A DNA stretch of 7,049 nucleotides, taken from an uncultured Alphaproteobacteria bacterium. GTDB lineage: Bacteria; Pseudomonadota; Alphaproteobacteria; CAKMZR01. Numbering within the stretch: position 1 is the first letter of the stretch; each line of letters starts with the position of its first letter. Positions 1 through 5,839 of this stretch are shown here, in pieces. The stretch covers positions 1 to 7,049 of the forward strand of contig CAKMZR010000083.1 of assembly GCA_929200455.1 (NCBI GenBank), in the 5' to 3' direction. Both the position numbers and the translations under genes were made by a program. The notes under the pieces are model-generated. The model had not been told where the DNA came from. It made no database searches and saw only the letters and a list, made by a program, of their open reading frames with translations.

Positions 1-90
1 ACCCTCACCGCACACCCTCTCTCCCCCTACCTCAAGACCATTACCCTTCACCACTATGTCCGCAGAAACCTTGCCCTTCAACCTGCATAA
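1..90 (+). CDS. possible 3' end of an unidentified gene (competes with the minus-strand frame at 1-123)
   Basis: An open frame enters from the left edge and stops at TAA 88-90, giving 29 residues that end in VRRNLALQPA. Its third codon positions are mostly C (about 17 of 29), with one G, which matches the codon use of the certain plus-strand genes in this window. I do not recognise the family from so short a tail. It would be convergent with the lipoprotein gene that ends at 173, but I see no terminator hairpin in the 82 bases between them. A second plus frame (2-163, 53 codons) and a minus frame (1-123) are also open here. At most one of these is likely real, and the choice cannot be made without the sequence to the left. 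Confidence 0.35.
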   Translation, partial: TLTAHPLSPYLKTITLHHYVRRNLALQPA

Positions 91-123
91 CTTACGAGAG
101 CCCATCGCCACCAAAGAACTCAT
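1..123 (-). CDS. possible 5' end of an unidentified minus-strand gene (competes with the plus frame at 1-90)
   Basis: On the minus strand an ATG at 121-123 opens a 41-codon frame that runs off the left edge without a stop (it begins MSSLVAMGSRK). A GAGGAAG purine block lies about 8 bases upstream, a good ribosome binding site. The codons are often G-ending (TTG, GTG, GCG, AAG, GAG), like the lipoprotein gene on the same strand, and it would follow that gene by about 50 bases. The 10-mer GAGTAGAGAG occurs just upstream of this ATG and also just upstream of the lipoprotein start. Against it, the residues are Gly/Val-rich, as expected of an antisense shadow in a G-rich strand. I do not recognise the protein. 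It cannot easily coexist with the plus frame at 1-90. Confidence 0.3.
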   Translation of the reverse strand, partial: MSSLVAMGSRKLCRLKGKVSADIVVKGNGLEVGGERVCGEG

Positions 124-172
124 CCCTACTTCCTCACTCTCTACTCCTCATAACGCGTGCTAAAGGCTTCGC

Positions 173-520
173 CTATCCTCCACCTCGAGAATCTTCCACC
201 TCCACATACGACGGATCAGGCCTATTATAGCACACTATGTTCCCAAGTGAACGGTAACAGTAGCTCTCCGCCGCCGCCTCTATCCTATCCTCCTTGTTCG
301 CACGACAAATCTCAGTGCCATTCCTAAGACCATACACCGTGTCACAATCAAGTCCCGTTTGACGCTCCGCTATCACATCATTCGGCAACTTCTTCGTCAT
401 CATCAATGAACCCGCCGTCAAAGCCGCTCCTCCCGCCAAGACCCAACCCGTCGCCGAACCACAAGCCGACAACGTAAACAATACAACTATACTCGCCAAT
501 ACCTTCTTCACCATCATCAT
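173..520 (-). CDS. small Cys-rich lipoprotein of alphaproteobacterial type, function unknown
   Basis: This gene encodes 115 residues. It starts with a lipoprotein signal peptide: basic residues (K5, K6), a hydrophobic stretch and the lipobox L17-S-A-C20, so Cys20 should be lipidated by Lgt after export. A second hydrophobic, Gly/Ala-rich stretch follows (about 25-41), then a polar domain with four Cys (59, 72, 88, 97) that could form two disulfides in the periplasm. The stretch YCYRSLGNIVCYNRPDP resembles a CYRTLG..DCY..PDP motif that I recall from small alphaproteobacterial lipoproteins; no function is known to me. The C-terminus ends in GGG. The start is uncertain because three ATG codons stand in a row (512-520). 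The GAGG at 524-527 lies 3, 6 or 9 bases from them, so the second or third is the better start. The codons are G-ending (Leu: 7 TTG, 3 CTT, no CTC), unlike the plus-strand genes. Confidence 0.78.
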   Translation of the reverse strand: MMMVKKVLASIVVLFTLSACGSATGWVLAGGAALTAGSLMMTKKLPNDVIAERQTGLDCDTVYGLRNGTEICRANKEDRIEAAAESYCYRSLGNIVCYNRPDPSYVEVEDSRGGG

Positions 521-523
521 AAT

Positions 524-529
524 CCTCTC
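524..529 (-). promoter_or_regulatory. ribosome binding site of the lipoprotein gene
   Basis: On the minus strand this reads GAGAGG, then ATT, then three consecutive ATG codons. The gap to the first ATG is only 3 bases, which is short. The gaps to the second and third (6 and 9 bases) are in the usual range, so translation probably begins at 515-517 or 512-514, removing one or two Met from the longest reading. Confidence 0.5.
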
Positions 530-594
530 TACTCATCCTCCCCATCAACCCATACCAAAAGCAAAAAACAATCCAAATACCGCATTTTCAAACA

Positions 595-603
595 TTTATA
601 TCA
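595..603 (-). promoter_or_regulatory. candidate extended -10 promoter for the lipoprotein gene
   Basis: On the minus strand this reads TGATATAAA, that is TGn followed by TATAAA (5 of 6 matches to TATAAT), the extended -10 form. The -35 position 17 bases upstream (GTGCAA) is weak, as is common with extended -10 promoters. Transcription would start near 588 and leave a leader of about 70 bases. This is a pattern match by eye only. Confidence 0.35.
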
Positions 604-688
604 CTGATTCTCACTGTTGCACTCCCTCACAGACTCACTCTACACTCACAATACAATCTCGTATCACCACACAACAAAGTCTTTCGTC

Positions 689-1672
689 ATGATCCTCGTC
701 GTAGGTGGAGCCGGATTCGTCGGTTCCCACATCATCGCTCACCTCTCCGCAGAAGCCTCGCAGCCCATTGTCGTGTGCGACAACTTCGGGACAACCGGGC
801 AAAAATGGAAAAACTTGCGATCCCACATCATAAGCGACTTCGTCCGACAAGAATGGATCGAAACTTGGCTCGAAAATCACGCCCAAGAAATCGAAATCAT
901 CATCTGTACCGCCGCCGCAGATGACCCCCTCAATCCAGAACTCGCCCTCATGACGCACTACCACCTGCCCAGAATGCTTTGGGACTTCTCAACCCTACAC
1001 GATAAGCGATTCCTCTACCTCTCCTCTTGGGAAACTTATGGCGATGGACGTTTCGGGTTTCGCGACAACGAATCCTACGAAAACCTCAAAAAACTCAAAC
1101 CCCTCTCCCCTCAAGCTTGGGCTCAACACAACTTCGACCTCTACGCCCAACAACAACACAATATCGGAAATAAACCCAAACAATGGATCGGACTCAAACT
1201 CTTCGACGCCTACGGACCCAACGAATACCACAAAAACCCAAAAAATTGCTCCGATATTCTCTCCATCTTCAATATGCTACGACGAGAAAAAGAAGTCAAA
1301 ATACCCAGATCTCCTCGCCACGACATCCCTCATGGCGAGTACACGCGCGACAGACTCTGGATCGGCGACTGTGCCGCCGTCGTCGCTTGGCTACTCGCTG
1401 AACCAAAAACTTCAGGCATCTTCAACCTCGGGAGCGGCTTCCAACACTCCCTCAATGACCTCGCTGCTCTCGTCGCTTCCGCCCTTGATATACCCCTCCA
1501 AATAAGCTATATTCACGACTCTCACTTCAACAAAAGTACACCCGCTTTCAATAAAGCTCATACTTCAAAACTCACCCAAGAAGCCGGATACCCTCACCCC
1601 TTCACTTCCCTCGAAGACGGGATAAATCTCTACCTCTATAACTATCTCATGGCTTCTTCTATGTTTAGGTAA
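689..1672 (+). CDS. HldD/RfaD-like extended SDR epimerase with degenerate YxxxK active site
   Basis: The protein has 327 residues. HldD makes ADP-L-glycero-D-manno-heptose for LPS inner core by epimerising C6 of the D-glycero form with bound NADP. Visible family features are the Rossmann loop GGAGFVG (6-12), D31-N32 of the cofactor pocket, SSWETYGDG (112-120) with the triad Ser at 113, LKLFDAYGPNEYHK (169-182) with Lys182 at the position of the second catalytic base of E. coli HldD (Lys178), RDRLWIGD, and SGIFNLGSG. The family's PLNxYGWSKH motif reads PLSPQAWAQH here, so the catalytic Tyr and Lys are Gln142 and Gln146. The reading frame is intact and length is normal. The start at ATG 689 puts the Rossmann strand at residue 2, as in the family. 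The frame is open upstream to a TTG at 617, but those 24 residues look unrelated. No Shine-Dalgarno sequence is visible. lgt follows after 7 bases. Likely a pseudoenzyme or an enzyme with changed chemistry (inference). Confidence 0.85.
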   Translation: MILVVGGAGFVGSHIIAHLSAEASQPIVVCDNFGTTGQKWKNLRSHIISDFVRQEWIETWLENHAQEIEIIICTAAADDPLNPELALMTHYHLPRMLWDFSTLHDKRFLYLSSWETYGDGRFGFRDNESYENLKKLKPLSPQAWAQHNFDLYAQQQHNIGNKPKQWIGLKLFDAYGPNEYHKNPKNCSDILSIFNMLRREKEVKIPRSPRHDIPHGEYTRDRLWIGDCAAVVAWLLAEPKTSGIFNLGSGFQHSLNDLAALVASALDIPLQISYIHDSHFNKSTPAFNKAHTSKLTQEAGYPHPFTSLEDGINLYLYNYLMASSMFR

Positions 1673-1679
1673 CCATCTC

Positions 1680-2477
1680 ATGCCCTTCCCCGATATCGAC
1701 CCCATCGCCATCTCTCTTGGACCCCTCGCCATCCGCTGGTACGCTCTCGCTTATATCTTCGGACTCCTCTTCAGCCTCTTCTTTAGCGGCAGACTCGCCG
1801 CTCAATACGGAGGACCAGTACAACAACCTCATATCGACTCCTTCTTCACTCCCGCCATTCTCGCCGTCATCATCGGCGGAAGACTAGGCTTCGTGCTCTT
1901 CTATGACCCCCTCTTCTACCTCAGCAACCCCCTCGAAATCTTCGCCGTCTGGAAAGGCGGAATGGCCTTCCACGGAGCCGCCGTCGCTCTCTTCCTCTTC
2001 GCTTGGTGGCACACACAAAAAAATAATATTCCCTTCCTCGCTTTCACCGACATCATCGCCGTCTTCTCTCCCTTCGGCGTCTTCCTCGGTAGACTCGCGA
2101 ACTTCATAAACGCTGAACATTGGGGACGCGTCACTGACATGCCCTTCGGCATCATCTTCCCCAACGCCGGACCCCTCCCAAGACACCCAAGCCAAATCTA
2201 TGAAGCACTCTCTGAAGGACTCCTCCTCCTCTTCATCATGATCTTCCTCGCCTACAGAACAAATATCCTGCGATACTTCGGACTCCCTACCGCCGTCTGC
2301 CTAGGACTCTCAGGACTCTTCCGATGGATTGTCGAATACTTCAGGACTCCAGATGAAATCATCGCCCTACCCCTCAATGCCTCCATCTCCATCGGCCAAC
2401 TCCTCTCACTCCCCATGATCATCGGCGGAATCCTTCTCGCAGTCTACGCCCTCAAATCCCAAAAAACATCACCATGA
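1680..2477 (+). CDS. lgt: phosphatidylglycerol--prolipoprotein diacylglyceryl transferase
   Basis: Lgt is the inner-membrane enzyme that moves diacylglycerol from phosphatidylglycerol to the lipobox Cys of prolipoproteins, the first step of lipoprotein maturation. The 265-residue product is of normal length and very hydrophobic, with about seven membrane segments (near 17-37, 55-75, 95-112, 122-143, 180-193, 203-218, 240-258). Family motifs are all present: GGRLGFVLFYDP (66-77), KGGMAFHG with His98, the Lgt signature GRLANFINAEHWGR (137-150) with Arg138, RHPSQIYEA (168-176), and FRWIVEYFRTPD (214-225) with Arg215 and Glu219. By motif, Arg138 and Arg215 match the essential Arg143 and Arg239 of E. 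coli. The start ATG lies 7 bases after the HldD-like stop, with only a weak AGG upstream. The stop overlaps the thrC start as ATGA, so the two are probably translationally coupled. In many alphaproteobacteria lgt is followed by other genes; thrC here is unusual as far as I recall. Confidence 0.97.
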   Translation: MPFPDIDPIAISLGPLAIRWYALAYIFGLLFSLFFSGRLAAQYGGPVQQPHIDSFFTPAILAVIIGGRLGFVLFYDPLFYLSNPLEIFAVWKGGMAFHGAAVALFLFAWWHTQKNNIPFLAFTDIIAVFSPFGVFLGRLANFINAEHWGRVTDMPFGIIFPNAGPLPRHPSQIYEALSEGLLLLFIMIFLAYRTNILRYFGLPTAVCLGLSGLFRWIVEYFRTPDEIIALPLNASISIGQLLSLPMIIGGILLAVYALKSQKTSP

Positions 2478-3901
2478 ACACTCCAGAATTCTGCTCAAGC
2501 ACCCGAGGAGCAGACACCAATACCCCCTTCTCCAACGTCATCCTCAGCGGCCTCGCATCCGACAGAGGACTCTTCATACCACAGCAAATTCCTACCCTCT
2601 CCCAAGAACAATGGCAAAAACTCAAATCCCTCAATTACCAAGAACTCTCCGCTCACATCATCTCCCTCTTCTCCGGGAAACAAATCCCCCTCAAAACCAT
2701 CCAAAATATCTCCTCCCAAAGCATCCAATCCTTCTCCCATCCAGATATCGCTCCCCTCATACCCATACACGATAACCTCTCCTTCCTCGAACTCTACCAC
2801 GGGCCCACCCTCGCCTTCAAAGACTTCGCTCTGCAAACCCTCAGCCAACTTTTCGCCCACTTCCTCGAAACCCAAAAACAAAAACTTATCATCATCGGGG
2901 CTACCTCAGGCGATACAGGATCCGCCGCCATCGAAGCTTGTCGAAACCAACCCCTCATCAACCTCTTCATGATGCATCCGCTCGGACGTACATCAACCCT
3001 ACAACGTCTCCAAATGACCACCGTAAACGCTCCCAATATCCACAATATCGCCATCGACGGCTCCTTCGACGACTGCCAAAAAATCGCAAAATCATTGCTC
3101 GCCATGCCAGAACTCCAAAATATCGCCGCCCAACATCACGCAACCCTGTCCGCCGTCAACTCCATAAATTGGGGGCGAATCCTCGCACAAATCGTCTACT
3201 ACGTCTACGCAGCTCTCAAAGTTGGAGCTCCCCAAAAACCCGTCAGCTTCGCCGTACCCAGCGGAAACTTCGGCAATATCTTCGCTGGATTCCTCGCAAA
3301 ATCTATGGGACTCCCCATACACAGACTCATCATCGCAACAAACCACAACAATATACTCGAACAAATCCAAAAAACAGGAAACGCTCCCATACAAAAAGTC
3401 TCTCCCTCCCTCTCCCCTAGCATGGATATCCAAGTCTCCAGCAACTTCGAACGACTCATCTTCCTCCTCTCAAATCGAGACGCTTCTCAAACCAAAAGTA
3501 TCATGAACGCTCAAGAACAAAAACTTCATCTCTCCCTCACACCCCAAATCCACAACCAAATCCAAAAACATTTCGACGCATTCTCCCTCGATGACGAACA
3601 AACACTCCAAACCATCAACCACTACTTCCACAAACACAACCTCCTTGTAGACCCACATTCTGCCGTCGGACTCAAAGCCGCCGAACGCGCCCTCGCCGAA
3701 TCTCCCTCACACCACGTCGTCGCTCTTGGCACCGCTCACCCCGCTAAATTCCCGGAAACCGTCTCTCAAGCTACAGGACAACCCCCTCCTCAACATCCCC
3801 TCCTCTCTTCACTCTCCGACCTCCCCGAGTCCTTCTCTTCCCTCCAAAATAATACCCAATCCGTCTTCAATCACATCGTGCAGGTTGTCTCTTCCCAATA
3901 A
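2474..3901 (+). CDS. thrC: threonine synthase
   Basis: ThrC is a cytosolic PLP enzyme (fold type II) that converts O-phosphohomoserine and water to threonine and phosphate, the last step of threonine synthesis. The 475-residue product fits the long bacterial form. The N-terminal signature STRG (9-12) is followed by FSNVILSGLASDRGLFIP (19-36). The PLP Lys is K116 in GPTLAFKDFA, then come the substrate loop ATSGDTGSAA (143-152) and the cofactor phosphate-binding loop PSGNFGN (262-268). The C-terminal DPHSAVG and LGTAHPAKFPE motifs are also present. The ATG overlaps the lgt stop by four bases and has no Shine-Dalgarno sequence, so it probably depends on coupling. Codons end strongly in C; C outnumbers G 22 to 5 in the 60 bases from 3541. 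The genes after it, an M16 peptidase and a GNAT, form a neighbourhood I recall from alphaproteobacteria. Confidence 0.97.
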   Translation: MNTPEFCSSTRGADTNTPFSNVILSGLASDRGLFIPQQIPTLSQEQWQKLKSLNYQELSAHIISLFSGKQIPLKTIQNISSQSIQSFSHPDIAPLIPIHDNLSFLELYHGPTLAFKDFALQTLSQLFAHFLETQKQKLIIIGATSGDTGSAAIEACRNQPLINLFMMHPLGRTSTLQRLQMTTVNAPNIHNIAIDGSFDDCQKIAKSLLAMPELQNIAAQHHATLSAVNSINWGRILAQIVYYVYAALKVGAPQKPVSFAVPSGNFGNIFAGFLAKSMGLPIHRLIIATNHNNILEQIQKTGNAPIQKVSPSLSPSMDIQVSSNFERLIFLLSNRDASQTKSIMNAQEQKLHLSLTPQIHNQIQKHFDAFSLDDEQTLQTINHYFHKHNLLVDPHSAVGLKAAERALAESPSHHVVALGTAHPAKFPETVSQATGQPPPQHPLLSSLSDLPESFSSLQNNTQSVFNHIVQVVSSQ

Positions 3902-3913
3902 TTTGCTTACAAT
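3885..3913 (+). promoter_or_regulatory. candidate sigma-70-type promoter ahead of the M16 peptidase gene
   Basis: TTGTCT at 3885-3890 (4 of 6 to TTGACA) and TACAAT at 3908-3913 (5 of 6 to TATAAT) are separated by exactly 17 bases. The -35 lies in the last codons of thrC and the -10 in the 43-base gap, the widest within the plus-strand run. Transcription would start near 3920, about 25 bases before the ATG. It would let the M16, GNAT and recN genes be expressed separately from lgt-thrC. By-eye match only. Confidence 0.4.
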
Positions 3914-3931
3914 AAAGAGTACATAAACCTC

Positions 3932-3936
3932 AGGAG
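3932..3936 (+). promoter_or_regulatory. strong ribosome binding site of the M16 peptidase gene
   Basis: AGGAG stands 8 bases before the ATG at 3945, the only strong, well-spaced Shine-Dalgarno site on the plus strand in this window. It fixes the start of the M16 gene and agrees with this gene opening a new transcript. Confidence 0.75.
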
Positions 3937-3944
3937 AAAACCTC

Positions 3945-5210
3945 ATGACCGAACCCCAGCTGACCACCCTCGAAAATGGATTGCGAATTGTCTCCTCCTT
4001 CATGCCGGAAGTCGAATCCATCGCCCTCGGTGTTTGGGTCAATGTCGGAGCGCGATTCGAAAATACACCCCAAGAAAAAGGCATCGCTCACTTCCTCGAA
4101 CATATGTCCTTCAAAGGCACAAAAAAATATTCCGCCCTCGAAATCGCTCAAACCATCGAAAATGCTGGCGGCTCCATCAACGCCTACACAAGCTACGAAA
4201 AAACCGCTTACTACATACGACTCCTACACCAAGACCTCGCTCTCGGGTGCAACATCCTCTTTGAAGTCTTACAACACTCTCTTTACGACCCCGAAGAAAT
4301 AGAAAAAGAACGAGGCGTCATCCTGCAAGAAATCGGTATGGTCCAAGACACTCCCGACAACCTCGTCTTCGACCACTTCCAAAATGCCGCATTCGCAAAT
4401 CAACCCCTCGGAGACCCCATCCTCGGCAACAAAGAAAGCGTCTCCGCCATGACACAGGATGACTTCATCGCTTTTGTCAATACCCACTACCAACCCTCCA
4501 ACCTCGTTGTGGCCGCCAGCGGAAAAGTCGAACACCAACAACTCGTCGACATCGTCAGCCACGCCATGAGCCACCTGAAAAATATACCCTCTCCCCCATG
4601 CATACCCGCTTCCTACACAGGAGGCGAAAAACTCGAAGAACGCGACTCTCAGCAGGTTCATATCGCCCTCGGATTCCCCTCTCCTGCACGATCCCACAAA
4701 AACCATTGGACTGCCGCCATTATCGCCCAAATCCTCGGCGGAGGCATGTCTTCCAGACTCTTCCAAGAAATCCGCGAAAAAAGAGGTCTTGTCTATGCCA
4801 TCGGAGCTTCTCACTGTCCATACAACGATATTGGTGACTTCTCCATCTACGCCGGAACAGGACCTGAACTCATCTCTGAGCTCATTCCCGTTCTCGTAGA
4901 CGAAATTATCGCTCTTGCCCACAATGTCTCCGACGAAGAAATCCAACGTGCAAAAAAACGTTTCCAAGCCGGACTCCTCATGGGACAAGAATCCGCTTAT
5001 TCTCGTGCTCAGAGCCATGCTCACCACATCTTCCTATACGGAAAACCCAAGCACTCGGATGACATCATGCAAGAAATCAATGCCGTCGACAAAAACAATA
5101 TAAAAGAAGTCTCTCAATCCATCTTCTCTTCTCCCATTACTCTTGCGGCCATCGGACCCCTTGCCAACCTCGAAAAAACAGACAGCATCCAGAAACGTTT
5201 CCTCTCCTGA
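3945..5210 (+). CDS. M16 family zinc metallopeptidase (mitochondrial-processing-peptidase-like)
   Basis: This is a single-module M16B peptidase of 421 residues, the usual size for the alphaproteobacterial relatives of the mitochondrial processing peptidase beta subunit. It should cleave short or unfolded peptides; its natural substrate is not known from the sequence. The inverted zinc motif HFLEH is at 49-53 (zinc ligands His49 and His53, catalytic Glu52). The third ligand should be Glu129 in ERGVILQEI, 76 residues after His53 as in MPP. GGSINAYTSYEKTAYY (75-90) is the typical strand after the motif. The C-terminal half carries GGGMSSRLFQEIREKRGLVYAI (265-286) with the conserved Arg280/Tyr284 pair. 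All catalytic residues are present, so it is predicted active. There is no signal peptide, so it is probably cytosolic. The start is set by AGGAG 8 bases upstream. The GNAT gene starts 5 bases after its stop. Confidence 0.95.
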   Translation: MTEPQLTTLENGLRIVSSFMPEVESIALGVWVNVGARFENTPQEKGIAHFLEHMSFKGTKKYSALEIAQTIENAGGSINAYTSYEKTAYYIRLLHQDLALGCNILFEVLQHSLYDPEEIEKERGVILQEIGMVQDTPDNLVFDHFQNAAFANQPLGDPILGNKESVSAMTQDDFIAFVNTHYQPSNLVVAASGKVEHQQLVDIVSHAMSHLKNIPSPPCIPASYTGGEKLEERDSQQVHIALGFPSPARSHKNHWTAAIIAQILGGGMSSRLFQEIREKRGLVYAIGASHCPYNDIGDFSIYAGTGPELISELIPVLVDEIIALAHNVSDEEIQRAKKRFQAGLLMGQESAYSRAQSHAHHIFLYGKPKHSDDIMQEINAVDKNNIKEVSQSIFSSPITLAAIGPLANLEKTDSIQKRFLS

Positions 5211-5215
5211 ACATT

Positions 5216-5800
5216 ATGCTCAATATACTCTCTTCCCACCCCATCCCTTCCCATATCGAGGGCGATCTCGTCATTCTCAAGCGTCCCTCGACAAACGATC
5301 AAGAGCAATGGTGCCATCTCCGATCCATCAGTAAGCACATGCTTGTCCCTTGGGAACCCGCTTGGAACCAATATTCCGCCTCGCCTCGCGGCTTTAAACG
5401 ACGCTTCCAACTCATCAAAGACGGGTGGAGAGACGGTTCCGCTTTTAACTACTTCATCTTCCTCAAATCCCATCCACAGCTTGTCGGGGCCATTACTCTA
5501 CACAATATCCGATACGGAGCCTGCATGTCCTCGCACATCGGATACTGGATCGGACTCCCCTTCATGCGACAAGGACTCATGACCGAAGCCGTCTACCTCA
5601 TACTCGACCACGCTTTCTACTCCCTCTCTCTCAACCGAATTGTCGCTGCTTGTATGCCCACCAATAGGCCTAGCATTAATCTCCTGCAGAAATGTGGATT
5701 CTCTCCGGAAGGGATCGCCAAGGAATATCTTTGCATCAACAACTCATGGGAAGACCATATTATCTTTTCCCTCATCTCTCGCAATTATGCCATCCGCTAA
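5216..5800 (+). CDS. GNAT family N-acetyltransferase, RimJ-like
   Basis: The 194-residue product belongs to the Acetyltransf_3 branch of the GNAT fold, which contains the ribosomal-protein N-terminal acetyltransferases RimI, RimJ and RimL. It uses acetyl-CoA. Features seen are the N-terminal EGDLVILKRP strand (15-24), the RimJ-like WEPAW (46-50), the central strand HIGYWIG (107-113), the acetyl-CoA loop region PFMRQGLMTEA (115-125) and the C-terminal NRPSINLLQKCGFSPEG segment that closes the fold. The true substrate (ribosomal protein, other N-terminus or small molecule) cannot be read from the sequence. The start at ATG 5216 is 5 bases after the M16 stop and has no Shine-Dalgarno site, so it is probably coupled to M16 translation. 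The stop TAA (5798-5800) is in the same frame as recN, which starts 39 bases later. Confidence 0.9.
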   Translation: MLNILSSHPIPSHIEGDLVILKRPSTNDQEQWCHLRSISKHMLVPWEPAWNQYSASPRGFKRRFQLIKDGWRDGSAFNYFIFLKSHPQLVGAITLHNIRYGACMSSHIGYWIGLPFMRQGLMTEAVYLILDHAFYSLSLNRIVAACMPTNRPSINLLQKCGFSPEGIAKEYLCINNSWEDHIIFSLISRNYAIR

Positions 5801-5839
5801 CCTCTCCGCCCCCTTAACCCTACCCACCCCGGCCGCTCC

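Noticed and set aside
91..172. A bidirectional terminator between convergent genes
   Set aside because: No GC-rich inverted repeat followed by a T run is visible on either strand in this stretch.
652..657. TACAAT as a -10 box for the HldD-like gene
   Set aside because: It matches 5 of 6 but has no acceptable -35 hexamer 16-18 bases upstream; TTGCAC at 617-622 is too far away, and pairs only with the weaker TACACT at 641-646. Not strong enough to list.
617..688. Extension of the HldD-like gene upstream to a TTG start
   Set aside because: The 24 added residues are polar, rich in His, Ser and Thr, and precede the Rossmann strand that begins the family; the ATG at 689 gives the standard N-terminus.
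1076..1090. A YENLK (residues 130-134) in the HldD-like protein as a possible replacement YxxxK
   Set aside because: It lies 12 residues before the catalytic column and only 17 residues after Ser113; the aligned column at 142-146 is unambiguous from the flanking P-L and W, H, F-D matches. It remains a caveat until a structure model is made.
4269..5027. A 252-codon open frame on the minus strand inside the M16 gene
   Set aside because: It is antisense to a clearly conserved peptidase. Third positions on the plus strand are mostly C, so the antisense stop triplets (TTA, CTA, TCA on plus) are rare, which explains this and the many other long minus-strand shadows.
5801..5839. An SOS (LexA) operator before recN
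   Set aside because: Neither GTTC-N7-GTTC nor GAAC-N7-GAAC is present in the gap; the short CGGCCG palindrome at 5830-5835 is too small to mean anything.
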